Source of the DNA: Gordionus sp. m RMFG-2023
Lineage: Eukaryota; Nematomorpha; Gordioida; Chordodea; Parachordodidae
Direction: 5' to 3'
DNA: 64,000 bases
Assembly (NCBI RefSeq): GCF_954871325.1
Contig: NC_088776.1
Coordinates: 35,202,508 to 35,266,507, forward strand
In this document: positions 43,800-55,439 of the stretch, in pieces
Position numbering within the stretch: the first letter of the stretch is position 1
Layout: each line of letters begins with the position of its first letter
Made by a program: the position numbers and the translations under genes
The notes under the pieces: model-generated
Database searches by the model: none
What the model saw: only the letters and a program-made list of their open reading frames with translations
Told to the model about the DNA's origin: nothing

Positions 43800-45540
43800 G
43801 CTTAGATATTTTGTGATATCACAATGTGAGTTTCTGTTCGAAAACGGTAAACCGTGTAATTTAGTGCATAGTTAATTGTTATTTAGTTATCTTATATAAT
43901 TCAATCATTTTTATATTTGATATGAAATGATAACCTAAATTTGTTTCGCCCCTTTAATTAGACTTCGTATTTATAGACCAAACCAGATTAATATTTTACG
44001 AGTATAGTAGAAGGCTATGTGTTTGATTCAGGCAGTGAGGAAAAAACCAGTTTCGAGTTAATATTGAAATATATTAAGGGATAATTTAGTTAAAAAGCAA
44101 CCACTTCTTAATTAATATGCTATTTTGAAATTTAAAATTCTATCTTTATGTTAGTTCTCAGACAAAAATCTTCCTGGGATTAATTTACTGTATTTCGACA
44201 TATCTTATGAAATTTCTACTCGATTCGCAACAATTTGTTTGAATTTCCTTCCACCATCAATATCCAAATGCTTTATATAATTAGAGAAATTGTATATTTA
44301 TTTTTAAATACTGCCGATAAACGAATGATTTTATTTAATTAATTCCTCATATGTTCTAAAAAAATAATATTGATAATGTTAGCTAAAAAAAAGGGGGTTA
44401 TTTTTAAATTTTAAATTAAAAAAGGTGATTGAAAATAATTATAAATGCACAGATAGATTATTATGTTTCATTCCAAATCTTTCTCTCAATTTTGTATCAT
44501 ATAGCACAGGGTCTAATCAATATAAAATGAACAAGCCTATATTCTACATTGGTCAAATGCTCCATCAGTATCATCTTACCTCAACTGTTGATAAAACTCC
44601 CGATAGATTTTATTAAATCTATCTTATTCTCATATTAACATACCATTAGTCATGCATGCCATTACCAGACTTCTCATCTCCACGATAAGTCAAATATCTT
44701 CTCACACTTGCCTTAGATATCGAATATAACATGTATTCTTTTATTCTGTGTTAAGCCCTTATTACTATTTTCATAAACTTCATCTTTCGCTTTTCAAACC
44801 TATTGAGTAATTTCTGAGTAGAATACGAATAAAAAAAAATTCTTTGACAAATAAATTTATTTATCCTTAAATTTTTGAAATTCTTTAATCCGAATTATTC
44901 TTTTATTTTATAATTTAGATAAAAATGATTATTAAAGTCTAATAAAGAAAATTATAAATAAATATATTTTTTTATTCAAATAGTGTTATGTAATTATGTA
45001 TATTCGTAGAGGAGACCGGGGATAGTGTTATCCCAGGGCAGGTTTCTTCGCAAATAATTTTAAAACTAATAAACTTAGATATTTGAAATTTAAACCATAA
45101 ATATATTTTAATAAGATGCTTCGATGGTTCAAAAAATGTTTCGCAGAAATACGCTAATGAAAATTTTAAATGCAAATTTAAATTTTAACATATCAAAAGT
45201 AACTTTTTAATTTTTTGCATTTTTACTAATAAATTTTTTCATAAAAGTTACTCAACCTAAACATCAATTCTACTAAAGATAAACTATTCTCAATTTTATC
45301 ATGCATTATTGACAATATTTATGGGTAATTTAATTCATAGAAATTAAATTTTTATTAATTGTGAAGACATGGAGCAGGTTTTTTGACCAAATTTATAAGA
45401 CCATTAGAAGCCACTAGTTTGTCTAGGGCCATGAATTATAATATGAAAAAAGATTGACTTATTTTTTGTAAATTATATGACAGTTTTAAGTGACAAGTTC
45501 TTCTGGGTGTTATATATAATATAGATGAACCTGGTAGACA
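43800..45540. other. Intergenic stretch
   Basis: Apart from the possible exon at 44401-44616 I see only AT-rich sequence. At 45011-45055 a ggagaccggggatagtg string resembles the ends of the 45706-46592 element. Confidence 0.4.
44401..44616 (+). CDS. Possible terminal exon, unknown
   Basis: After an aaaaaag acceptor-like site the frame reads VIENNYKCTDRLLCFIPNLS, then GSNQYKMNKPIFYIGQMLHQ, and stops at 44616. Residue usage is less extreme than that of chance frames here and the opposite strand has many stops. There is no homology I recognise; it may equally be noise. Confidence 0.2.
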   Translation, partial: FLNFKLKKVIENNYKCTDRLLCFIPNLSLNFVSYSTGSNQYKMNKPIFYIGQMLHQYHLTSTVDKTPDRFY

Positions 45541-45546
45541 AACGCA

Positions 45547-45640
45547 TAACCAGGAATTTTCTATAAAGGGGAGGGGGGGGGGGATAATTTTTTTTCGACG
45601 CATTAAAAATTTATTAGAACTAATCATCATATAAAAATTA
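45547..45640 (+). repeat. Poly-G repeat family, copy 2
   Basis: cgcataaccaggaatttt precedes an 11-12 base G run, then gataattttttttcgac and gcattaaaaatttattagaa. Same layout as 21187-21275 and 55160-55270. Confidence 0.75.
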
Positions 45641-45705
45641 TTACTAATCATATTTGAAAATATTTCAAATTGAGAAATTCAAAATATTAAGAATGAATAT
45701 AATAT

Positions 45706-46592
45706 GGGAGACTGGGGTTAGGCAAACCCCGGGGATTGGCAAACCACTAAATTTTATTTTAAAATTAAATAGACTAGAAAGTTTAAATTGTATACTTATT
45801 GCTTTTATTAGTATATGCATCTATAGGCAAAAAATCTTTTGAAATAATTAATTATTAAAAATTATAATTAAAGAAAAAAAATTTGATGTCAAATTCAAAA
45901 GATTTTTACATGACAGAATTTTAATCTTTATTAAGTTATATAATCATTTATATATAAATTAAATTTTATAACAAAATTTTAACCCTCTTCTATAATTTGA
46001 GAAAGTTTTATGAGTATATATATTTCTAGATATTATTTCAATCATGATTAGTCAATTTAGCCAGCGAGGCTTGCTAAACCATAACACCATAATTATCGCA
46101 GTTAATATGAAAAAAATATATCAGAATCTTGCCAAGAAATTTTCATAGCTGTGTATGATTGTTATCTCTCATTAAAATTCTTATTTTTTTTATATGTCAA
46201 AAATGTTTATTAAATTAATCAAAATTAAGTTACAATTTTTATTTATAATTACCCTTACAAAAGTTTTATGATATTTTATAAAATTATTTTATACATATCA
46301 TTATAATCAATAAAAATGCATTTCAATTCATTATAACAAAAAAAACTAATGGTCTAGAAAGCCCCTTGCAGTGGTTTGCGTAACCCCGCTAATGGGGCTT
46401 CTTGGGTAAATCTATAACTATTACAAAAATTAAAATTTCAAAAATATGATTATATTCCTAAAAATATTTATAAGGCACCTTTATAGAGTATATTAGGTAT
46501 CGATTCATATATTTCCCTTTATAATATCTAAAAAAAATACAGGAGTTATAGCCGATTTTGTAAAAATCGGTTCGACTAGCTCCAGTCTCCCC
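45706..46592. mobile_element. 887-bp element with GGGAGACTGG ends
   Basis: Left GGGAGACTGGGGTTAGGC and right, inverted, GGGGAGACTGGAGCTAGTC. An internal pair (ggcaaaccccggg near 45721 and cagtggtttgcgtaacccc near 46370) is also inverted. No coding sequence; target duplication not identified; superfamily unknown. Confidence 0.6.
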
Positions 46593-46724
46593 TAAAAATA
46601 TTAGAGCTGTAAACTGGTATATAAATCACAATTAATATGAAAAACATTTTATGATTATTTAGAAAATTAATCAAAATATCAACCATAAATGAAAATTTAA
46701 TCTTCTTTGCTATTGCGCCAAATT

Positions 46725-47960
46725 TTTAATAATTTGTTCTGTTAGGGATTAGATCTCGATGAGTCTAGTTTTTTTGATCAATTATAAGATGTCTTGACTT
46801 GATATAGATTTTTATTCATGAATAAAAGGTCCTCTCATTTGTGCTTGTACTAATTGGTATCATTGCCAAAATATACAATAATTTTAATAATTTGAACCTA
46901 TAAAATATATTTTTGTGTAATGCTTCCACTGTATTTCTTGGAGGATTATCTATAAAAATGAATATTTTATTCATACCATTTAAATTCTGAAATTAATTGG
47001 CCGTCAGATACATTTATATCCTATGAATAAAATTTTGCTAAATATTTAATTTTTCAATATCAAGATTTGATATACACAGATCAGAGGGAGATAACTATAG
47101 TATTTGTAAATTGGATAGAGCCATTTGATAAATCACTCGTTCATTGATTCAAAATTAAATCCAAAAGTGGAATAAAAACGGTTATTTTATTATAATCCTC
47201 AATTAGGTCCACGTAAATATAGGAACTATTTGTTTGCCAGTGAAAGTCGGTCGAGGCTTATGAATCCCAAAATATATTATTTCTCATTTACCTCAACAAT
47301 CACATAAACCTCTAGAAATTCCTGGTCGATATTATCTCTTGGTTTTATAAGTTGTGATATAATATTCGCGATTCTCACAACTTCAGCCAGATCTATTTTT
47401 TGAAAAATATTTGATAAAATTGTTGTGTAATAAATAATTTATTAATACATTCCAATGAAAAATATCGGAGTCATATTAAATCTAATAATGTATCAGCTTC
47501 AGATAAAATATCTGTTTCAGGTGATCCTGATAGTTCTCAAAGGGCATATAAAATAGGCTCTTCTAGATCCAAAGAATGCTGTAACAGCTTGATGTCAAAG
47601 GTTCCATTTTGTCGAGCAAGCTTTTTGCAGTTACTTTTTCCCTATAGCACCAGAAGTCTCAAAAATAATTATATTCAGCAGACTCTCTCTATTTGAATAT
47701 CTGAATATTTTATACACTCTAGAAATTTTCTAATCATAGTTATTAGTAGAGATAAATTAAATAAAACAATTTTTGGTTGATAAAATTTTCTTATATATCC
47801 ATCAATGTTTATGGTTTAAAAAAAGTAAGAAAATAAACTTTTAATTTTCATGAGATAAAATATTAATATACAAGAAATAAATATTTAAATTAATTTTAAC
47901 TGTTTGCTAATATTTAGAATAAAATATAACTTATTTGAAATAGAATACTTTGTAATTTAT
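46725..47960 (-). mobile_element. hAT ZMYM1-like remnant, copy B
   Basis: Reverse-oriented counterpart of 19440-20570, matching over about 1.1 kb. The - strand near 46860-46770 encodes IPISTSTNERTF and a degraded arginine-rich continuation. Frames are broken throughout. Borders are taken from the extent of the match. Confidence 0.75.
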
Positions 47961-48169
47961 AAAGCCCTTTTTTTGTCAAAACTATTTTCTACGGGTTATT
48001 GATTTCTACATAAAGAATAAAACTACGTTTGTATTTATTTTTTATACATTTAATTTTTATGAATTATTTACTCTTAAACTATTTCATACATCTACCATGA
48101 AAAAACCATAAGATGAAAGTTTTTTTTCACACTCTGCTATAGGCACAGTTAATGAATTTTAAAAATTGT

Positions 48170-49590
48170 TCATTTTTTGAATGGTATATTCAATGACATA
48201 TAATAATACCTAGACTGACGATTCATTCATTAAAAGTGTACATCAATACAAATCAGCTAGAGACGCCATCTTGGTTACTGTAATAAATATTAAAATTTTA
48301 AACGAGAGCCTAATTTTATATTATATCTGATGCAAACTTTATTAAAGAATTGCCTGTTCATCGAGATAATAAGAAAGTAAGTTATCAATTTAATATTAGT
48401 TTTTAACATGAAAATAATTATTATAAAGGTTACCAAAATGGCGGGTCCAGCTGATTTGCTTTTAACGACGCTTAAAAATGCATTTTAATGAATGAATCGT
48501 CAGTCTAGGTATTATTATATGTCATTGGGTATATTTTTAAATAAAAGTGAAATTTCTTAATTGAGCAACATCTGTAAATATTTATCTATATGCCGCTTCG
48601 AGAGAGGGGTAAAAGGGATTTGTCTCCAAATTTCTGACGGAACGTAGGATGTTGGCAGCCAAGGGGGGGGGGTTAAGATAAAAAAAATAAACACTATTTG
48701 TATATTAAAGATAAAAATTACTGATAAAAAATAAATTTATTAATAAATATTTATTTCCTATTCATTCACAGATAACATTTTAGTAGAGTTTTAAGTTATA
48801 CATGCTCGTGGCTAATTTTGGAATACGGCTAGTAACAACTAGTTGATTGTCACCAACTGATGATTATTTGTTATTCCTTGCCAAAATAATCATGAGACCT
48901 GAGAGAGTTTAATTTGAATTGTTTTGAAGTTAAATGGCGCTCATCCTAAGATTTTAAAATTAATATCATGGAGTTGTTAGAGCATAATGGGTGGGTAAAT
49001 ATCGCAGGCGGAGGCCGTAATTTTTTTTAGGAGGGTAGAGGTAGATTTTGGAGTTTGGCTTCAATAAATTTTTTGTCATGTAGACGCGGCCTACATATAC
49101 TATTGTAACATTTAATTAACAAAAGGACACCTAAGAACTTGATAAAATAGTATGCCAATTTTTTATTTCTTTCATAGTAATTTATTTATCCTAACAACCC
49201 ACTTATTTGAAAATTCCAAATTCCTATTTAAACATTTTAATGATTTTCTTAAAATTGGGTTGTTTCTTGCCTGCAAGTGTTGTTAAATGGGCGAAATCCT
49301 AACAGCCAAAGAAATTCGCTGAACCTTGAGGAAAGAGTATATTTTCTTTTCGAATTAACTTTTAATTGCCAAATCCCTGTTAAATGAGCTATTTATCATC
49401 ACCACTTGTTGGTGGTGAACCAATAACGCAGAAGCGACGGCGATTTATATAAATAATGAAAATAAAAATATTGAAAAATAAAAGTATTAATAACTAAAAC
49501 TTTTTGCTTTTCTATCTTCTAGAAAAAGATTTTTGACCATAGGTCACTGTCTAATGTGGGCACCATTTTGAATTTGCCAAACTTAGACAG
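48170..49590. repeat. Unclassified long repeat, copy 2 (uninterrupted apart from one MITE)
   Basis: Counterpart of the broken copy at 31940-43760, and therefore the empty-site reference for its insertions. It carries its own insertion, the MITE at 48191-48527, near its left end. Contains G-rich patches but no recognised protein. Confidence 0.75.
48191..48527. mobile_element. 337-bp palindromic hAT MITE, complete
   Basis: Inverted ends CAATGACATATAATAATACC run ~45 bp with few changes, then continue as arms of ~110 bp. A perfect 8-bp duplication GGTATATT is at 48183-48190 and 48528-48535. Noncoding. A truncated relative is at 1016-1135. Confidence 0.94.
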
Positions 49591-49903
49591 TCTCTCAATT
49601 TATTAAGCCGTTATTAGATTATCCAACCATTTTCAAATTTAATTCATAAATCATTAAAATTATATATGCATATGTCGTATTAATATGGATTTATAACCCA
49701 CGGGGATTCGGAATTTTTTAATTTTAAATCAATTACTGAGGAAATTTGGAAAATTTGATTTAAACGGAAATATATTCCATTATGTACACCAACACTGTGG
49801 ATTTCAGACCATATTACGCTGAACATTTGAACCACACTTAATTTATATTCATTTTTATATAGATTTCTGATATAAATTGAAAATTATACAAAATATTTTT
49901 CCA

Positions 49904-50107
49904 GTTAAAGACTTTCCAAATTTAAAAATCGTCTCAATAAATGATATAAGTAGAGATTCCAAATCAAAAAAAGTAGCGGGGAGAGGCTTAGCCCCTCTTG
50001 CAATACACTCCTGCTCTACCCCCATCGCAATATCTGCCCTTGTCCAGTATATGCAAATCAGAGATCATGACTATGACTACTATTTAATTACTCATTTCCC
50101 TTATTTT
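49904..50107 (+). CDS. Possible internal or alternative exon, unknown gene
   Basis: Behind atatttttccag the frame reads VKDFPNLKIVSINDISRDSK, then AGRGLAPLAIHSCSTPIAIS and ALVQYMQIRDHDYDYYLI. It stays open to a TAG that overlaps the acceptor of the next exon. GC content rises sharply over 49975-50045. The complementary strand is also open, so the strand is uncertain. No family recognised. Confidence 0.35.
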
Positions 50108-50110
50108 TAG

Positions 50111-50245
50111 AGATCCTCTCGTAGACCAGGAAACAACCTTCATTACCTAATCCTGGTATTATTTATAATCTTAACAGCTACCTTTTTCACTTATTCGGTT
50201 AATACAAATCAAGATCCGTCTTTTGACGTTTTGCAAATTTTTTAA
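50111..50245 (+). CDS. C-terminal exon with a single membrane segment
   Basis: After ttatttttag the frame gives RSSRRPGNNLHYLILVLFII, LTATFFTYSV and NTNQDPSFDVLQIF, then TAA. It shows a basic stretch followed by ~18 hydrophobic residues and a short polar tail. This looks like a tail-anchored or C-terminally membrane-bound protein. Upstream exons are unresolved, though 49904-50107 is a candidate. The product is not recognised. Confidence 0.45.
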   Translation, partial: RSSRRPGNNLHYLILVLFIILTATFFTYSVNTNQDPSFDVLQIF

Positions 50246-51690
50246 ACAAATTTAGCAAAATAACTAAAGTAAATATAAATTTTTTTTATAGAGTTTATTT
50301 ATTAATATAAATTTTTTAAAAAATAAAAAATTTATCAATAACATCCCATTATCCACAAATCGAATATATTGCCCTAAATTGCTTTAAAATATTTTTTGTT
50401 GATCATGGTATTAAACTTTATATATTAAACCTCCAATTGCACTTTGAATGGGAACTCCTATTTTTATAGGTAAGCTAGAAAAATTGAAGAAAGTTCCAAT
50501 ATATTATTCATAATCCAGAGCGCTATTAGTTTCATAATTGAAAGATAAATACTTTTCAAAACAAAAAGGAACAAAGAAAGTTTATCACTAAAGTCTATAT
50601 TTTTCTCTTCTTCTATCTATTAATAGCGGGGCCCTCATCTAACAAAAATCGAGTATAGGTGCTGTTGTATAAAAATATATAGTTCAACAAGATCAGGCAT
50701 CAAGCTATTAGAATTTATATTTTCGCCCGCCTGCGGCGGGAATGGCCCTGTAGGTCTTCCCTTCTACTGCTTATTTCTTTTATTTTTGCATTTCTATCGT
50801 GTACGGAAGAATTTTAGTATGCCTAAACTGAGATAGGCATCCTGATCGTATTTTAAAATAAAGTATCCAAATAATTTAAAAATTTTATACCTTCGAAACC
50901 ATTATCAAAAATCCATTCGCGACTTCTGAACTAGTGGTAAACTCAAACATCTGCTCTGCCTAGCATTAACATCGGATTGAGACGTGCAAAATGTTAATAT
51001 TTGAAATTACACAGTTTAAAATGTGTAGATCTTATATTTATATTATCGTGGTCTTTAATTGGAAAAATATAAATTAACCTATTTTTGTGAAATTAAATTA
51101 ATAAAACACTAATTGCGTGTCCTGATTCTAGAGAAATTATTATTTTTCTATTATATTTTTTAGAAATTTTATATTATATAAGCCTGCCCCGTGTCTACAG
51201 ACCGACACACAGAGCTCTTAAACCGTACAAATATTTTTAATTATGTTATATCTGTAAATTAAGTTAATAATATTATCTCACTCAAGTTTACGTTGATTTA
51301 TTCACGTTTATATAATTGGCAATTATAATTAGAGTTTTCTGGATTATTTTATAGATTTATAGATCATAAACAGATAATTTATAACGAATAATATTGATAC
51401 CAATTAAACTAAACTGTTTTTAAATATCATAAAAATTTTAATGCTATGTAAACATAAAATTTAAGTTATAATATAGCTAAAATTGCAAAAAAAATTAACG
51501 AATAGAATATAAGATGATTAAAAAGTTGATAGAATGTAGAACGTTTCCAGACATTTGTAACTTTTTTTAATGCCAATATACTCTTATGTTCATAATGAAT
51601 GTTTATTTTACAGTTATGAGCCGTAAAAATTTATAAAATTGGATCTATAAAAATAATGTTGAAATCTCATTCCCTACCCTGGATGAGTTG
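50246..51690. other. Between the membrane-tail exon and the homeobox gene
   Basis: AT-rich, with a small GC patch near 50728-50760 (cgcccgcctgcggcggg palindrome) and another near 51183-51230. No coding motif recognised. An AATAAA on the - strand near 51602-51607 could serve the homeobox gene. Confidence 0.4.
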
Positions 51691-51691
51691 G

Positions 51692-52183
51692 TTATATTGG
51701 GGGAAAATATTTGGAATAAAATAATTGAAAGCTTTGATAATTTTCTGAATTTAATGAGAATCCGAATGGTAGACTTAACATGTTATCAAATGCATCAGAA
51801 ATTGTCGTCTGAATACTGCTATTCAATGTCTCATATATTGTTGAGGTGTCTATATTACATTGTTTTCCAGGAGGCGAATCAACCCTTCTGTAAAGATTAT
51901 CTATGCTGTGCAGAAGTTTTTTGCCACATTTTACCAGAGGCTTTACGACAGATGACTGATATATGTTAGAGAAAGAAGATGTTCTTATTGTTTCTGATTT
52001 TTTAGCATGGCATTCGTCAAAATCTGAATCGGTTAATTGTGGATAAGGCTTTGAAGGTATAAAATTATCTCTGACTTTATTATTATAAATGACATTGTTG
52101 TGATATTTATGGAGCTTCTGTTGCATAATCATGAGGTGTTTTTTCTTCGTTTTATACCTCCTATTTTGAAACCATATCTTAAC
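51692..52183 (-). CDS. Homeobox gene last exon (recognition helix and C-terminus)
   Basis: Starts at acceptor aaaattag with [20 protein letters not shown], followed by ~145 residues of Ser/Asn/Tyr-rich sequence ending YSKYFPPI and TAA. Asn51, Arg53 and Tyr54 of the recognition helix are present. The tail shows no known motif. Confidence 0.9.
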   Translation of the reverse strand, partial: VKIWFQNRRYKTKKKHLMIMQQKLHKYHNNVIYNNKVRDNFIPSKPYPQLTDSDFDECHAKKSETIRTSSFSNIYQSSVVKPLVKCGKKLLHSIDNLYRRVDSPPGKQCNIDTSTIYETLNSSIQTTISDAFDNMLSLPFGFSLNSENYQSFQLFYSKYFPPI

Positions 52184-54167
52184 CTAATTTTTTTTATGAC
52201 ATATAATTAAAAAATATTTAATATATAATGATACATGCCAATATTCTTTTTAAAATTTGCATGAAATAACAGCAGGGACATGCGAAATCGGCAACCACTT
52301 AGAGTTTGAGTGTTCTTTTGTATACAAACTAAAGTACACATAACTAAAGCAGAATTTAAATTTTTAGCATCCTATTTTTGTTCTTTTGGAGATACCAAAA
52401 ATCTTAGTATGAAGAATAACCTAGCTTAACGATTGTCTTTCAATTAAAGATTTACTAAAAAGAAAAAGATAAGATTAAAAATAATTATCATATCAAAATA
52501 AAGTGCAAACATTCTTTTTCTAAAATCATTTTTATTTATTTCAATGTGGCGATCGATTAACCCCATCTAAAGTTTAAAATTCTCAAAAAATAATTCGTTT
52601 CTCTAATTTTTATAAATTTTAAAATGTCACTAAGATCAATCTATATCTGTAAAAATAAATCTAAAAGCCAATATATCGCGTTCATGAGGAAAATTGATGA
52701 AAACATTAAAAAAAACATAAGTAATTGTAATACGAGTAAATTAAGTGTTTTTCTTGATTTTTTAATAAATATTTTTCCGGTGGAAATTTCAATGGAATAA
52801 TGGTCAAATCTATTTATAATATACTAACATCAATACCAACAAAATTTTGCTTATATAGCAGGCATAAAACCAGCCCTTGCCCTGTCTCATAAAGTAAAAT
52901 TTATGTATAATTTTCGAGTATAGGCCTTCTCTTTGCCTCTATAGACGTTTAAATGACAGTTCATCGAACTGTTGTACGTACAAGTATGCGCGGCTTGCCC
53001 ACAAATCATGTAAATTAATCCAAAGCCTTTTTAATATCCAGTTTGATGGAAATGAGGAATAAGGGTATGTTGTATCCAAAACTAGAGGGCGAAAGGTTTT
53101 TATCACGTATTATTTACTTCTTACCAATAAGAATTAAAATATTGCATAAATATGTGATGTAGAATCTTTATTATAATAATAAGAATATCATATCATAAAA
53201 ACAATTTGAATATTTAAACGATTTTGTATATTGTGCAAAAAAATATATTTTGTTCTTTAGTGATTACGTCAATTTTTTCCATGAAGGCGAAAAGATGGCA
53301 TTCTAATTCTTTTTACAAATATATAGATTGTATTAGTAACATTTGCTTAAAATTTAAAAAATCGGAGAAACTTTTTATTTTTTACAAGTGTTTTAAATTT
53401 AGAATGGGGTTTAACCATATTAAAAAAAATATTTTTCATATTTTGGCCCTTGGTATCTCAATATAAGAAGCTATAAAGCTAAAATTTAAACACTGCTTTA
53501 GTTTAGTAGGTTGAATATAAAATTTTATCCAAATCCCAAGGAGGTCCCCATAAAAATCATGTTTTTTTGATCGATTTAAGATAGAATGACCTAGCATAAA
53601 CGTGTTAAGCCCGCCTGTTAACTGAAAATGCTTTTTTATTAATGCCTAATAATAATTTTTTTACAAAATTTATTGTTAAATAAAATTTTGGCAATTGAGA
53701 TACACTTCAATATCGCTAACCTGATTATATTTATTAAAATATATTAGTAAAAACTTGAGTTTCGGTTAACTTCAAACGTCGAGCCAAATCAGATCTTTCA
53801 GAACCGGATAAATATTTTTGAGATTTGAAACGGGTCTCCAATTGATAAACTTGAGCATTTGAAAAAGCCGCTCTGCATCTTTTTTTCTTTTTATCCTTAT
53901 AAGTGTTACCACCATCTTTGTTGTTTTCGTCTTCAAAAATTTCCAAATTATCTTTCATTATATAAGTAGGGTTGTTTGTTCTGTCACAGTAAAGAAATGA
54001 TGGTAAAGAGTAGGATGGTTTTTGAGTGCCAAAATGTGGTATATTAATATTGCTGGATGGCGAAGGCGATATGGAATGAAATTTATGGTTAATTTTGGCT
54101 AAAGTGACGTGATTAGGGGTTAATTTGTCAATAGTTTTGTAATTATTGGAACCGAGTTTTGAATCAT
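51692..54167 (-). CDS. Nkx3/bagpipe-like homeobox gene (two exons seen)
   Basis: A homeodomain transcription factor, DNA-binding and nuclear by family. Exon A (54167-53755) ends [20 protein letters not shown], then [20 protein letters not shown] and TETQ. Exon B (52183-51692) begins [25 protein letters not shown], KYLSGxER and NRRYKTK point to the NK3/bagpipe class. The 1571-bp intron splits the domain between positions 44 and 45, phase 0, a site used by many homeobox genes. Exon A is open on its 5' side to an acceptor at 54168, and a further 5' exon (start codon, TPFSI-like motif) was not found. Bagpipe orthologues help pattern visceral mesoderm; that role here is inferred. Confidence 0.9.
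52184..53754. other. Homeobox intron
   Basis: Splits the homeodomain. The donor is CAA|GTTTTT, a weak but workable site; the acceptor is a T-rich tract ending ttag. The + strand open frame at 53224-53466 shows no motif. No transposon recognised, unlike the PP2C introns. Confidence 0.6.
53755..54167 (-). CDS. Homeobox gene exon with helices 1-2 of the domain
   Basis: Encodes [20 protein letters not shown], later [16 protein letters not shown], an acidic [17 protein letters not shown] stretch, and the homeodomain to TETQ. The in-frame Met at 53958 could start a short form. The frame is open upstream to a good acceptor (tatttataag) at 54168, which favours an earlier 5' exon. Confidence 0.88.
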
Positions 54168-54652
54168 CTTATAAATAAGTTAAATGTTTATAAAAATTAA
54201 AGAAAGAAAAAAAGGAAGATAGAAGTTTTATTTGCTAGTAGATAAAATTTAGGAGAAAAAAAATGGAGAAAAAAGGAAAGGAGAGTTATAATTTTTTTAA
54301 CCACATATTTAGTTAAGCATATAAAATATAAAATATTTTATATGTTTGCATTTATTTAATATTTCGGGGTTATTTATATAAGGTTATTTTAATTTTTGGT
54401 AAATTTTAAATTTTTTTTTAGTGAAGATGATTGAATAAAGAATTTAAATTTAAATTATAGTGAAACTTGTAGGCTATCTAATGGTAATCACATGTTGCAT
54501 TACAATGAAATAAATAAGAGAGCACAAGCGATAAAACTAGTGAGGTAGGAAGACCAATATTTTAAGAACTGCGTTACTATTCGGGTAAAATAAAAAATAT
54601 TGCCGGTCCTAATTGTGGTGTTTAAAAAATGGAGATAATAGATATTACTAAA

Positions 54653-54736
54653 CGTGTGCGCCGGCGTCGATATGGCTACACCGAAAAACCCCCGTTTATA
54701 AAAATAAATCCGATCGACGGCGCATGGTCGGCGCAA
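54653..54736. repeat. Short hAT-end fragment with GCGCCGGCG
   Basis: cgtgtgcgccggcgtcgat and, inverted at the right, gcgccgaccatgcgccgtcg. Resembles the GC-rich ends of the 2751-5071 element. About 84 bp, noncoding. Confidence 0.5.
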
Positions 54737-55159
54737 AAATTATTTTAAAATATTTTATATATTTTTATTATAATTGGTCAACATCATTGTTGTAAATTTT
54801 TTATGCCAATCAGGATTTTGATGAATTAAGTTATTATAATTTTACATATTTTTAAAATGAAGACCCAATGTAAGAAAGGGTGTTTGATAAGGTGAATATG
54901 AATACTACTTATGGTTGGGTCATGGTTTACATAGTCTGATTAAAGTGGTAGTATACCTTTTGTTGATAATCTTATCAAAAGAATAAGAGAAATTATTACT
55001 GTTCTAAGATATAAGATTGAAGAGATTGTATTTGAGTTCGAGGTAGATTAAAGAAAATGTCAAGTACAATAAATCTAACATAGTATGCTAGATATTGATA
55101 GCACTGATTCATACCTGAAAACCGTTTTCAAATTGGGGATTACAATGATGATAATACAG

Positions 55160-55270
55160 GCGCGTAAGCGGGAATTTGGTCTGAGGGGGGGGGGATAATA
55201 AAATTTTTTAAGAAATATTATTGTTTTTTAAAAATATCAAGCATAAATTTATTAGGACTAATAACTATTT
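55160..55270 (+). repeat. Poly-G repeat family, copy 3
   Basis: ggcgcgtaagcgggaatttg precedes a 9-base G run, followed by gataataaaattttttaag and a diverged gcataaatttattaggacta. Aligns with 45547-45640. Confidence 0.7.
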
Positions 55271-55439
55271 CTAATACATAATTTTAAATTTATGTAAATT
55301 ATAAAAAAATTATATATAAAGAATCACTTAAATGACCCAAAATAGAAATTTGAATTTTTTGAGCCTTTACACAAAAAGTTTCTTAGGAATAATTGCATTT
55401 TGTTGTTATATATTTACAATGTAAAATCCAATCTTCATT

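Noticed and set aside
53224-53466. 80-residue + strand frame in the homeobox intron
   Set aside because: AT-driven composition, no motif, antisense to an intron.
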